Shown: positions 8,712-18,492, counted from the stretch's first letter. The stretch: 49,433 nucleotides of DNA from Bacteroidaceae bacterium (GCA_017530735.1 JAFXMB010000074.1:1-49433); one strand, 5' to 3'. Made by a program: numbers and translations. The notes: a model not told the origin generated them from the letters alone.

Positions 8712-11686
8712 GAAAAATAATCTATTCGTTTTTGCTGTTAGTCTTGCCGGTCTGCTCATTGAATTGCTCAGCCCAAGGCTCGTTTGCAGGTTCGCATTTG
8801 TCCAAGTTTATAGGAATATCCGATGGGTTGCCGTCAAATTTTGTGGATGACATAATGTTTGATGATGCAGGATTCATGTGGGTAGCCACGTCGGGCGGAG
8901 GGTTATGCCGATATGACGGTTATGAATTCATTGTCATGGCTACCGGTACGGAGAAACCTCTTAAAAGTAATTTTGTAAGGAATGTGGTTGAGGACGGATT
9001 CCACAGAATGTGGATAGGAACGGAGTGGGGCATCGAGGTGTTTGATCTTATGAACTCATGTATGGTATCCGTGCCCGGAACCCAGGGCACGGCGTTTGAC
9101 CTCTTTGAAGGTGGTTCCTGCTCATATATGACTCTTGATTCAAAAGGATGTATATGGGCCAAGACTGGCCAGACGCTTATGCGAATAGAGTTTGATGATA
9201 CCGGAAACGCACTCCGTGTTGACAGCCTTGGCGATCCGCGTATGGCGCAGCCTGCTATGGTATTCAAGGATGTTGAAAAGAACGGAACGGTATGGATAGG
9301 AATGAACGGAACAATATACCGTGTACGCAGTACCGATGACGGATTGACATTTGTTCCCGCATTACCCGGTTTTGGCTATAACCCGGAATCGCTGGTTACC
9401 GATTATATAGTAAAGGATCAGGATGTGTGGATATCCACCATTGACGGACTGTTCAGGTATAACCTGCCAACCGGGCTGTGGAAGTTGTATGCTACTGAAC
9501 CGGGTAATGACAAATCCCTTTCGCAAAACTACATAAGCGGTTTGGCGCTAACGTCCGACAATACGCTGGTGGCCATATCGCTTAAGGGTGCTAATTTCTA
9601 CAGACCTATAGATGACAGCTTTGAACGTCTGTCAAGTGATTCAGATGTGGATGGCTGCAGTCTGAGCAGTAACTTCCTTAATTGTGTAAGCGTAAGAGGT
9701 GATGATGTCTGGTTTGGAACCGAGAGCGCCGGTCTTGTCCAACTTAAGACCAAAAGACTGGCTGTAAGCAATTACAGGCATCAGTCATCGGATGCCGCAT
9801 CGATAGCTTCAAATCCGGTCAATGCAATTTATCAGACTCGTGACGGAATGTTATGGGTTGGAAGCGTGGAGAGCGGTTTGAGTTATACAATGGATCCCAA
9901 GGAAGGATTCCGCCATATTACGGCAAAGGACGGTGGTATAAGTCATAATTCGGTAAGTGCAGTTACAAGTGACGATAAGGGTAACCTCTGGGTTGGCACA
10001 TGGGGCGGAGGCGTTGACGTGCTGAGTGGTGTCAGTCCGTATGTCAGGGTGCAGAAACTGATGTGGAAAGGCGCTCAGTCAGACCGTATAGATCATGTGG
10101 GCGCCCTTGAGCTTGATACGCTTAACCACCTGATGTGGATAGGATGCAATACCGGAATATACTATTGTGACCTTTCGTCATACATTGTTTATTCGGCATT
10201 CCCGGACCAGACTACAGGTTGTATAGGTTCTTGTGTGGATAGCGAAGGCCAGTTGTGGATGGGCAGCCAGAACGGAGTTCATGTGATAGATCTCAAGAGT
10301 GCCAGAAAGAACGGTGACCGGTTGGATTTTGACTATGTAAACCTTAGTGAGAAGTTGGATGAACCGGGGTCGGGGGTTCCGGATAAGATTGTCTCCATAA
10401 TACAGGCCAAGGACGGTACCATATGGCTTGGCAGTAACGGGAACGGAATATATAAGACTGAGGCGAGTCTGTCAGGAGACTTGAGTTTCAGGAATATCAG
10501 TATGAGAGACGGACTGATAAGCAATGTGGTAAGGTGTCTTGAAGAGGATGAGTGGGGTAATATCTGGATTTCTACGGGAAACGGACTGTCCATGCTGTCT
10601 CCGGGCTCCATGCAGTTCCTTAACTATTCTGTGGAGCAGGGGCTGCTGTCATCCCAATTCTACCTGAACGCGTCGTGTGTCTGCCAAGACGGCTCGCTCT
10701 GCTTTGGTACCGTAGACGGACTGTCTGTGATTGAGCCTTCCCGAAGCAGCTACCAGTATCCTCCTTTGAACCTGCATATTACCAAAACATCCGTAAACGG
10801 TAATGTAGATTACAGTCCGTACACGTCTTCGATAACCCTTCATGAAAGAGACAGGTCTCTGGTCTTTTCTTTTTCAACGCTTAATTATGCCACTAATTCA
10901 AGATTCAGTTACATGTATCGTATAGAGGGGCTGGACTCCAAGTGGTACAAGGTGGGCAATTCGGACAATACGATCACTTACCCTTCTCTTCCGGCAGGTG
11001 ACTATCAGCTGCAGGTCAAGGCAATGGGAGCGCCAGGTTCGGCGCCTGATATGATAACACTTCCCATTCATGTCAAGCCGTATTTCAGGCATACGATACT
11101 GGCCAAGTTGCTGCTGCTGTTCCTGGTATGGGGCTTGATCCTTGTGTGGCACAAACGCAGGACCCGTTTCCTGGTTAAACAGAAGGACCTGTTGCAGCGT
11201 ACCGTCGATGAGCGTACACGTGAGATAAACAACCAGCGCATACTTATAGAGCAGAAGGCGGAGGAACTTGACCGCCAGAATGCTCTCCTGAAACATGAGG
11301 TTGAGGAACTTGCTGGTAACAGGCTGATAATAGCTCTCAATCCCACTTTGCCCGAAAACAGCAGGGATGATGATTTCAAGGCCAAGGTGATGGAAGTGCT
11401 TAAAAGCAGTTACTCCAACCCGGATCTGGATGTATCTATGTTCTGTGACCGGATGGGTATGAGCAAGACTTCGCTTAACAAGAAACTTCAGGAGTCAATG
11501 GGTCATTCGGTTACCGAACTGATACGTACCTACCGTCTTACGGTGGCCCGTGAGATGATTGTAAACAATAGGCAGACCGGTATGATGAATATTTCCGAGA
11601 TAGCATATGACTGCGGGTTCAATGATCCAAAATATTTTACCCGCTGTTTCTCAAAGGAGTTCGGAGTGGCTCCAAGTGCTGTCTGA
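8696..11686 (+). CDS. Membrane-bound AraC-family regulator with HTCS-type sensor but no kinase or receiver
   Basis: 996 residues. A signal sequence (1 to about 27) is followed by many regulator-propeller repeats (recurring G-x-(L/I)-W-(V/I)-G blocks such as GTVWIGMNG and GNLWVGTWG). A Y_Y_Y domain follows (YRIEGLDSKWYKV, near 741), then one membrane helix (about 802-818), a coiled coil (about 830-880), and a C-terminal AraC helix-turn-helix domain (about 895-996; FCDRMGMSKTSLNKKL and ISEIAYDCGFNDPKYFTRCF). Classical hybrid two-component PUL sensors carry HisKA, HATPase and receiver domains between the helix and the HTH; none is present, so signalling must pass through the coiled coil, probably by dimer rearrangement. 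It lies between the two PUL operons and is the obvious regulator of both. Confidence 0.9.
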   Translation: MKTIGGKIIYSFLLLVLPVCSLNCSAQGSFAGSHLSKFIGISDGLPSNFVDDIMFDDAGFMWVATSGGGLCRYDGYEFIVMATGTEKPLKSNFVRNVVEDGFHRMWIGTEWGIEVFDLMNSCMVSVPGTQGTAFDLFEGGSCSYMTLDSKGCIWAKTGQTLMRIEFDDTGNALRVDSLGDPRMAQPAMVFKDVEKNGTVWIGMNGTIYRVRSTDDGLTFVPALPGFGYNPESLVTDYIVKDQDVWISTIDGLFRYNLPTGLWKLYATEPGNDKSLSQNYISGLALTSDNTLVAISLKGANFYRPIDDSFERLSSDSDVDGCSLSSNFLNCVSVRGDDVWFGTESAGLVQLKTKRLAVSNYRHQSSDAASIASNPVNAIYQTRDGMLWVGSVESGLSYTMDPKEGFRHITAKDGGISHNSVSAVTSDDKGNLWVGTWGGGVDVLSGVSPYVRVQKLMWKGAQSDRIDHVGALELDTLNHLMWIGCNTGIYYCDLSSYIVYSAFPDQTTGCIGSCVDSEGQLWMGSQNGVHVIDLKSARKNGDRLDFDYVNLSEKLDEPGSGVPDKIVSIIQAKDGTIWLGSNGNGIYKTEASLSGDLSFRNISMRDGLISNVVRCLEEDEWGNIWISTGNGLSMLSPGSMQFLNYSVEQGLLSSQFYLNASCVCQDGSLCFGTVDGLSVIEPSRSSYQYPPLNLHITKTSVNGNVDYSPYTSSITLHERDRSLVFSFSTLNYATNSRFSYMYRIEGLDSKWYKVGNSDNTITYPSLPAGDYQLQVKAMGAPGSAPDMITLPIHVKPYFRHTILAKLLLLFLVWGLILVWHKRRTRFLVKQKDLLQRTVDERTREINNQRILIEQKAEELDRQNALLKHEVEELAGNRLIIALNPTLPENSRDDDFKAKVMEVLKSSYSNPDLDVSMFCDRMGMSKTSLNKKLQESMGHSVTELIRTYRLTVAREMIVNNRQTGMMNISEIAYDCGFNDPKYFTRCFSKEFGVAPSAV

Positions 11687-11714
11687 GGCACTTTTGGGGG
11701 TTGGTTCAAAAATC

Positions 11715-11767
11715 CACCTTTTGCGTTTTTTTATACACCTTTTACGCGTTTAAGTAAAATACTTTTG
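11715..11767 (+). promoter_or_regulatory. Predicted PUL promoter with paired AraC-type half-sites (lipoprotein-susCD operon)
   Basis: CACCTTTT occurs at 11715-11722 and again at 11736-11743, a 21-bp period. After 16 nt the -7 box TACTTTTG follows at 11760-11767. No good -33 box is visible at the normal distance. The lipoprotein ATG is 36 nt downstream of the -7 box. Half-site sequence, 21-bp period and 16-bp gap equal those of the divergent GH51 promoter, which strongly suggests one regulator for both; binding itself is inference. Confidence 0.72.
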
Positions 11768-11802
11768 TACCAACCAAAATAAACTAACTAACGCTAAAAG
11801 GT

Positions 11803-13509
11803 ATGAGAAGATCCAAATTTATCCTTTTGCCCGTGCTTACCTTATTATATATAGGGGCGGCCACGACAAGTTGTGAGGGCGGTATCGAGAGGTATAATAT
11901 CGATGCTCCCGATAACATTCAGCAGATAGCCGATTCTATCGCTGAAGAGAAAGCCAAGATTGATACCGGTGATACGGTATATGTAACCATTGCCAACTCC
12001 ATAGTGGGAGCCGAAGATTGCTCAACCCCTTGGAACGAGGCAACATCACAGTGGTTTACCGTTCCGGCAAACCGTCTTCTGCACATTGATTTCATCAATC
12101 ACGGATCAGAGGCCAATAACTGGAATAACTGGAACCTCCGAATGGCCGATGCTACCGAGAATAAAGTAGAGCTGTTCGTAATCCGTTCCGATGCATATGG
12201 TTGGGGTAACGTAGATTTCGCTCTTTCGGCTATGGAGCACAACTATGCCGATCTTGCAGCCAAAGCAGGAATAGAGGATATCTGGGAGTACTTCCGCTCT
12301 GTTATGGACGGCGCCCGCGTGGCGATGGAGATTGACCACTCCAAGACCGGCAATGTCTATGTGACAGCAACCATGTATGCCCAAAACGGAGATATCCTGG
12401 TTGAAAAGTATCATCAGCCGGTTTCGGCTACCGAGGATATCCTTGCAACTCTGGTTTGTGACGGAAGCTGGTTTGATATCAAGAATGCCTATACCGTAAC
12501 ATCAAAGGTTCAGGCTCTGGAGGATTTTGATGCCGTTTCAATAGCAGTTACCGGTATGCCGCAATCCCTGGAGATAGGCCAGACCGATTTCTGGGGCAAG
12601 GCAGTTGCCACGGTTACATTCGCCGACGGCTCACAGGCTGTGGCAGATACAGCGGACATAACATTCTCTGTAATTCCGGACCTTAATACTCTGGGTGAGA
12701 AGACAGTTGTCCTGTCATATTCAAAGACCAAGCTGGGCAATGCCGGTGCCACTGTCATCGGTTATTATAAGGTATCGGTTGTAAATAACGTGGTATCCAT
12801 TGAGGTCACCAAGATGCCTACCCTGTCTACCTATTATATATTTGATCAGCTGGAGGGAACCAAACTGCGTTTTGATACATGCGGAATAGTGGTTACAGCC
12901 ACCTATGCCGATAACTCAACAGGCGTAATCTCCAATGAAGCCCTTATATTCGACAGCATACCGGCTGTCGTTGGAACTCCCGATGTAAAGATTACCTATG
13001 TGGGCAGCACAAGCGAGTCTTCTACAACCTGCAAGGTAAATGTAGTTAAGGGTATATCTGAGGTAGGCAAGGCCGATTATTCAAACGGATGGTGGACCAC
13101 ATTCACCCGCGATACTGCCCTTAAGGCTGGTGATTCGGTGGTTTACAAGGCTATGCTCTATTCAAAATCGGCAGAAAACTTCCACAGCCCGTGCGTTATC
13201 CTGCGTAATGCCGCACTTGCGGAGTATGCAGTATTCCGTATGGACCATTTCGGTTGGGGAACAAGTTGGACAGACGCTGTAGTAAAGACCTCTAACTGGA
13301 ACTGGGATTTCTTCAAACCGAATCTTACTTATTCTCTCGTTACCATTACGGTAAAGAATAACGGTGACGGTACGGCAAATGTAAAGTACGACGTTGTTTA
13401 TCCCAACGGCGAAAATCATTTCCAGTATTATACCAATATTGCTGTAGACAGTGCTGATCTTCAGACCGCCATTGTCCTGGAGTCATCATACCTGGTATTT
13501 TTTGAATAA
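11803..13509 (+). CDS. Putative surface glycan-binding lipoprotein with two Ig-like domains
   Basis: 568-residue lipoprotein; the signal ends in TTSC with the lipidated Cys near residue 24. Two bacterial Ig-like segments are in the middle (about 243-330, DFDAVSIAVTGMP; and 330-415, VVSIEVTKMP), a type that recurs in Bacteroidota surface proteins. The N-terminal (about 50-235) and C-terminal (about 420-568) parts look similar to each other. Each has a WN/WW-rich start, a long amphipathic strand series and a GWG motif (SDAYGWGNVD; DHFGWGTSW), suggesting a duplicated carbohydrate-binding jelly roll flanking the Ig pair. It is the first gene of the susCD operon and is followed by susC after 15 nt. 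Function as a surface glycan-binding protein is inferred from position and architecture; I do not recognise a named family. Confidence 0.75.
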   Translation: MRRSKFILLPVLTLLYIGAATTSCEGGIERYNIDAPDNIQQIADSIAEEKAKIDTGDTVYVTIANSIVGAEDCSTPWNEATSQWFTVPANRLLHIDFINHGSEANNWNNWNLRMADATENKVELFVIRSDAYGWGNVDFALSAMEHNYADLAAKAGIEDIWEYFRSVMDGARVAMEIDHSKTGNVYVTATMYAQNGDILVEKYHQPVSATEDILATLVCDGSWFDIKNAYTVTSKVQALEDFDAVSIAVTGMPQSLEIGQTDFWGKAVATVTFADGSQAVADTADITFSVIPDLNTLGEKTVVLSYSKTKLGNAGATVIGYYKVSVVNNVVSIEVTKMPTLSTYYIFDQLEGTKLRFDTCGIVVTATYADNSTGVISNEALIFDSIPAVVGTPDVKITYVGSTSESSTTCKVNVVKGISEVGKADYSNGWWTTFTRDTALKAGDSVVYKAMLYSKSAENFHSPCVILRNAALAEYAVFRMDHFGWGTSWTDAVVKTSNWNWDFFKPNLTYSLVTITVKNNGDGTANVKYDVVYPNGENHFQYYTNIAVDSADLQTAIVLESSYLVFFE

Positions 13510-13524
13510 TAAAACCCTGAATAT

Positions 13525-16500
13525 ATGAAACAGTTTAGATTTTCGATAGCAATATGCTGCCTTCTGGCCGTATCGGGTATTACCGGATCGGTGGTTAACG
13601 CAGCTCCTGCCACAACTCAGGCTGCCGACGATATAACAGTGAGAGGTACTCTTGTCGATGAGACCGGAGAGCCTGTTATGGCTGCAGCCGTGGTTGTAAA
13701 AGGCAATACAACGACTGGAACGGCATCCGATATGGACGGTAACTTTACTCTCTCCGTGCCCAGTGATGCAGTTCTTGTTATCCAGTCTTTGGGTTATGAG
13801 ACTAAAGAGGTAGCCGTGAACGGCAAGACCAACCTTGGTACCATTATAGTGAATACCGAGTCTCTGTTCCTGGATCAGGTGGTAGTGATAGGTTACGGTA
13901 CACAGAAGAAGGCCGACCTGACAGGTTCCGTGGCAGTAGTAGAGGCCGAAGAACTGAAGCGTGTATCACACAGCAATATCTCCTCAATGCTTGAGGGTAA
14001 GGTGGCCGGTGTCAATATCACCACCGATGGTCAGCCCGGTGCCGATCCTGCAGTCCGTATCCGCGGTTTGGGCAGCTTTGGTGATACCAGCCCCCTGTAC
14101 GTTATAGACGGTGTTCCCATGGGTACATCTATCCGTGATTTCTCACCCAATGATATTGAGACCATTCAGGTGCTCAAGGATGCTTCGGCTGCCGCCATCT
14201 ACGGTTCACGTGCCGGTAACGGTGTGGTTATCATCACCACCAAGAGCGGTAAGAAGGATCAGCCCATGCGTATAGACTATTCAGGTTATCTGGGTGTTGA
14301 CCGTATCAGGAAGGGTGTCTATGACGTGATGGATTCCAAGGAGTACGGTGAATATGTAAGGATGGCCTTTGCCAACAGCGGAATGGCTGCTCCTTCAGGC
14401 TATGATCCTACAAGTGCAGATTATCTGGATCCTGCCAAATACAATACAGACTGGTTTGACACCATGTTCAAGACCGGTGTACGTCAGAATCACAACCTGA
14501 ACATTTCAGGCGGCGGACAGAACAATACTTATAACATTGGTCTGGATTATTTCAGCCAGAAGGGTACGCTCGAGGGCGCAGGTCCTGACTTTGACCGATT
14601 CACTGCCCGTATCAACAATAACATGGACGTAAAGTTCATAAGTCTCAAGACGGGTATCGTATACAGCCACAGCAAGCAGAACAACATGTCAATGAGTAAT
14701 GCCAACGAGTATGTGCAGGGTCTTTACGGACAGCAGTATCCCGTAATGGCATCGGCTCTTATCATGCCTCCCACCATTCTTGCCCGTGACAGCCGTACAT
14801 GGGTTCTGGATGATGTGCTTGCTCCCGCAACCGAGTACAACTACGATTCATTCGGTTATGGTACCTATTATGATAAGATACACGGTGACCTGAGAATGAC
14901 CAACCCGCTCCTGACCAACAACCTGCTTGAGCGCAATACTCTGGTTGACAGGATTGTTGCAACGGGAACCGCCAAGGTTGACCTGATGGATATGATAGGT
15001 CACAAGAATGAGAACCACAAGCTCTCATATAACCTTAACCTGTCCTACAGCCGTACTTTTGCCAAGGACTTTACGTTTATTCCCGCTTTCATCCAGAGTA
15101 CAACCAACTATCTGGACAAGAGCAACGAGACTCTGAACGAGGGCTACCGTTCATATTCCGACGCCCTGATAGAGAACTTCCTGACATACGAGGGCACAAT
15201 GGGCCGTCATCATCTGAATCTGGTTGCCGGTCAGACATTTGAGCGTGAAAAGTATCACACTCTTACCGGACGCGGCAACAATATGCCCGAGCCCTATTAC
15301 CTCCAGGTGGGTAATGCTGCAACCCGTGATGCAGGTTCATATGAGAGCGAGCATGTGCTGGCTTCATATCTGGGCCGATTCACATACGATTATGACGGCA
15401 AGTACCTGCTTCAGGCAACCGTACGTCGTGACGGTTCCAGCCGCCTTTCCAGTGAGGACCATTGGGACTGGTTCCCCTCATTCTCGGCAGGATGGCGTAT
15501 TGACCGTGAGAGTTTCTTCAATGTGGAGAGCGTCAATCTGTTCAAGATCCGTACCAGTTACGGTATCCTGGGTAACGAGAACATAGGTGAGTACCAGTAC
15601 ATGGGTACGATGCCCCGCGGAAACTACACTTACAGTTTCGGCAACACTAAGGTAACCGGATCGGCCATATCGGACTATGTCAATACCGCTATCCGTTGGG
15701 AGAAGAAAAAGACCTTTGACGTAGGTGTTGACCTGGCCTTCTGGGAGAACAAGTTTGAAATCAATGCCGACTGGTATCATGCAATGTCTGAGGACCTGCT
15801 GTATGCAGTAGCAGTTCCCGCCGAGGCTGGTGCAACCAATACTTCGGTTACAATGAACGCCGCTACCATGCTGAATACCGGCTTTGAGCTTGCAGCTACA
15901 TACCGTAGCCACGAGAATGAGCTCAAATATGAGATATCGGCCAACATGACTCTTCCCAAGAACGAGGTCAAGAGCCTGGGTATGACCAATGAACCGCGTA
16001 CCGACGGATACAGCCGTACTGAGGTGGGTAATGAGGTAGGTCGTTTCTACGGATATGTATACGAGGGTATATTCCAGAGTCAGGAGGAGATTGACAACCG
16101 CGTCAATGACCTGGGCAATCCGGTTGTACAGGCCGGTGCCAAGCCCGGTGATGTGGCATACAAGGATGTCAACAATGACGGCAAGATTACCAACGAGGAC
16201 CAGGATTATCTGGGTAACGGAATGCCCAAGATCCAGTTCGGTCTGAACTTGAGGTTTGAGTACAAGAACTTTGACCTGAGCATTTCTACCTATGGTGCTG
16301 CCGGTCATAAGGTTCTGGATTTTGTAGACATGACACTGCACAACTCATACGGCATTACCAACAAGAGCACAGACCTGCTGAACGCCTGGACTGCCGAGAA
16401 CCACAGCCAGTCTGTACCGGCCGTTGCCTATAAGACCGATGCTTCAATCACCAATGATATGTTCAGCTCACGCTTCCTGCAGAACGGTGCTTACTGGAAG

Positions 16501-16719
16501 ATTGCCAATGTAGAACTTGGCTACAACTTCAAGGATGGCACTTTCGGCAATGTAATCAGCAATGCACGTGCATACATATCGGGCCAGAACCTGGCTTCTC
16601 TGACCAAGTACAGAGGTTACAATGTTGACTTTGCCGGCGGTACTTTCACACCCGGATTCAACTATTGCTCTTATCCTACTCCCATCTCTTGCATGGCAGG
16701 TGTTCGTTTCTCATTCTAA
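13525..16719 (+). CDS. SusC/RagA-family TonB-dependent transporter
   Basis: 1064-residue outer-membrane importer. A signal peptide (about 1-27) is followed by a carboxypeptidase-regulatory-like beta-sandwich (about 37-115, VRGTLVDETGEPV). Next come a TonB-box region (LDQVVVIGYGTQKKADLTGSV), the plug domain (SSMLEGKVAGVNI, IRGLGSFGDTSPLYVIDGVP) and a long beta-barrel ending in the aromatic VRFSF. No STN domain is seen, so it is not expected to signal to an anti-sigma factor. It pairs with the SusD homologue 21 nt downstream. Given the GH43/GH51 enzymes around it, arabino-oligosaccharide import is the likely role. Confidence 0.95.
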   Translation: MKQFRFSIAICCLLAVSGITGSVVNAAPATTQAADDITVRGTLVDETGEPVMAAAVVVKGNTTTGTASDMDGNFTLSVPSDAVLVIQSLGYETKEVAVNGKTNLGTIIVNTESLFLDQVVVIGYGTQKKADLTGSVAVVEAEELKRVSHSNISSMLEGKVAGVNITTDGQPGADPAVRIRGLGSFGDTSPLYVIDGVPMGTSIRDFSPNDIETIQVLKDASAAAIYGSRAGNGVVIITTKSGKKDQPMRIDYSGYLGVDRIRKGVYDVMDSKEYGEYVRMAFANSGMAAPSGYDPTSADYLDPAKYNTDWFDTMFKTGVRQNHNLNISGGGQNNTYNIGLDYFSQKGTLEGAGPDFDRFTARINNNMDVKFISLKTGIVYSHSKQNNMSMSNANEYVQGLYGQQYPVMASALIMPPTILARDSRTWVLDDVLAPATEYNYDSFGYGTYYDKIHGDLRMTNPLLTNNLLERNTLVDRIVATGTAKVDLMDMIGHKNENHKLSYNLNLSYSRTFAKDFTFIPAFIQSTTNYLDKSNETLNEGYRSYSDALIENFLTYEGTMGRHHLNLVAGQTFEREKYHTLTGRGNNMPEPYYLQVGNAATRDAGSYESEHVLASYLGRFTYDYDGKYLLQATVRRDGSSRLSSEDHWDWFPSFSAGWRIDRESFFNVESVNLFKIRTSYGILGNENIGEYQYMGTMPRGNYTYSFGNTKVTGSAISDYVNTAIRWEKKKTFDVGVDLAFWENKFEINADWYHAMSEDLLYAVAVPAEAGATNTSVTMNAATMLNTGFELAATYRSHENELKYEISANMTLPKNEVKSLGMTNEPRTDGYSRTEVGNEVGRFYGYVYEGIFQSQEEIDNRVNDLGNPVVQAGAKPGDVAYKDVNNDGKITNEDQDYLGNGMPKIQFGLNLRFEYKNFDLSISTYGAAGHKVLDFVDMTLHNSYGITNKSTDLLNAWTAENHSQSVPAVAYKTDASITNDMFSSRFLQNGAYWKIANVELGYNFKDGTFGNVISNARAYISGQNLASLTKYRGYNVDFAGGTFTPGFNYCSYPTPISCMAGVRFSF

Positions 16720-16740
16720 TAACTGATATACCGGACTATT

Positions 16741-18492
16741 ATGAAAAAGATAAATCTTATTATAGCAGCGGTTCTGGTTACAGGTTTGGTTTCATGTGAT
16801 TCCCAACTTGACGTAATCAATCCCAACAACCAGACCACATATGACTTCGGCAATACCGAGTCAGACCTTCAGGAGGCTGTGATATCATGCTACAACAGAA
16901 TCCGTCTGGAGGGTACATTCGCCCGCGTGGGCTATACTATGGATGCCGTTCGCGGTGATGAGGTATGGAACTCGTCACAGCAGTGGTATCTTCCCTATGA
17001 CAACCTTAACTCAAACGGCCAGATAGATATAGGCGACCAGTGGATTTGGCGTGACAACTATCACGTAGTTAACCGCTGCAACTTTGTACTCTCCAAGGTC
17101 GGATCAGCCAAGATGTCAGAGACTGCTCGTGCAGAAATTAAGGGACAGGCTCTGTTCCTCAGGGCACTGGCCTACTATGAATTGGCTACATACTATCAGG
17201 ATGTGCCTCTTTATACCAATTATTCCGATTATTCATCGCTGGAAAGCATGTATGCTTCAAATTCCAGCCAGGACAAGGTGTTTGACCAGATTGAGGAGGA
17301 TCTCAAGGAGGCTATTGAACTTCTGCCCAAGCGTGACAAGGGTGGCGAATGGGCCAAAGGTCGTGCAACCTGCGGATCGGCTGCCGGTTATCTGGCACGC
17401 GCTCTTATGTTCCGTCACAAGTACGAAGAGGCTTATGAATATCTCAAGGGTATCATAAAAGGTGACTACGGTACCTATGGCCTTATGGCCGATTACGGTG
17501 ACAACTTCAAGGAGGGTGCACAGTATGAGAACAACAAGGAAAGCCTGTTTGAGGTTCAGTTCATGGATTATGGTACAGGCGGCGCCGACGAGGAGTGGAC
17601 CCCGGTCAACATCAGCTCTAACGCATCACAGGGCCATGCCGTTGAGAGTAACTACGGATCGCAGGCACTGGGCAGCTGGGGTGACCTGGCCATGTCGCCG
17701 TGGCTCTACAACCTCTTCAAGGCTGAGCGTTGCACCGACAACACCCTTGATCCGCGTCTCTATTGGACAGCCGTAACCTACGAGCCTGAGTATAGCACAT
17801 ATACCGGTGCCATCACCGCTGCTTATCCTAACGGTGACCCGCGTTCAAATGTGGTATATCAAAATGAGATAACAGCCACTCCGCTTTCAAACAACGGTCA
17901 GGGAGGTATCTCGATTGCCAAGTTCACCAATGCCCGTAACAACATCTATTCAACCATCGTAACAGGCCTGCATTGCGGAATCAATCTGCGTCTTATGCGT
18001 TACAGTGATGTTCTGCTGCGCGCTGCAGAGTGCGAGAATGAACTTAACGGACCTACCCAGAAGGCTATAGACTATATCAATGAGGTACGTCGCCGCGTGG
18101 CTCTCAAGGACCTTCAGCTCTCAGACTTTACCACCAAGGAGGCTCTCTTTGAGCAGATTGCCAACGTGGAGCGTCCCAAGGAGTTCGGTTGCGAGAACGG
18201 CCGCGGTATTGACCTGATACGCTGGGGATTCTTCTATGACGCAGACCGTCTGGCACAGATACGTCAGCACAGCGCATACATGCGTAACGGTACCGCATCA
18301 ACCGATGTTCTTACCATTGAGACTGCCGATGACTATTCACTGCGTTATTTCGAGCCGGGCCATGAGTATTTCCCCATCTTCCAGAATACTCTTGATGCCA
18401 ACCCGAATCTTACCGGTAACTCGGCTAACAAGAACATAGATAACAGCGTGGAGTTCCTCCAGAAATGGACGGTACATGCCGTTGCCCAATGA
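16741..18492 (+). CDS. SusD/RagB-family glycan-binding lipoprotein
   Basis: 583-residue outer-membrane lipoprotein; lipobox VTGLVSC with Cys19. It has the usual SusD layout of an N-terminal TPR-rich half (ALFLRALAYYELATYY, the family hallmark) and a variable glycan-binding half. The C-terminal RagB region contains LRYSDVLLRAAE, YINEVRRR and ENGRGIDLIRWG. It forms the lid over the SusC barrel at the cell surface. A strong intrinsic terminator follows 18 nt after the stop codon, separating it from the downstream enzymes. Confidence 0.95.
   Translation: MKKINLIIAAVLVTGLVSCDSQLDVINPNNQTTYDFGNTESDLQEAVISCYNRIRLEGTFARVGYTMDAVRGDEVWNSSQQWYLPYDNLNSNGQIDIGDQWIWRDNYHVVNRCNFVLSKVGSAKMSETARAEIKGQALFLRALAYYELATYYQDVPLYTNYSDYSSLESMYASNSSQDKVFDQIEEDLKEAIELLPKRDKGGEWAKGRATCGSAAGYLARALMFRHKYEEAYEYLKGIIKGDYGTYGLMADYGDNFKEGAQYENNKESLFEVQFMDYGTGGADEEWTPVNISSNASQGHAVESNYGSQALGSWGDLAMSPWLYNLFKAERCTDNTLDPRLYWTAVTYEPEYSTYTGAITAAYPNGDPRSNVVYQNEITATPLSNNGQGGISIAKFTNARNNIYSTIVTGLHCGINLRLMRYSDVLLRAAECENELNGPTQKAIDYINEVRRRVALKDLQLSDFTTKEALFEQIANVERPKEFGCENGRGIDLIRWGFFYDADRLAQIRQHSAYMRNGTASTDVLTIETADDYSLRYFEPGHEYFPIFQNTLDANPNLTGNSANKNIDNSVEFLQKWTVHAVAQ

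Noticed and set aside
15478..16341. Long minus-strand frame (287 codons) inside susC
   Set aside because: Shadow of the susC reading frame; low-complexity hydrophobic composition and no start signals.
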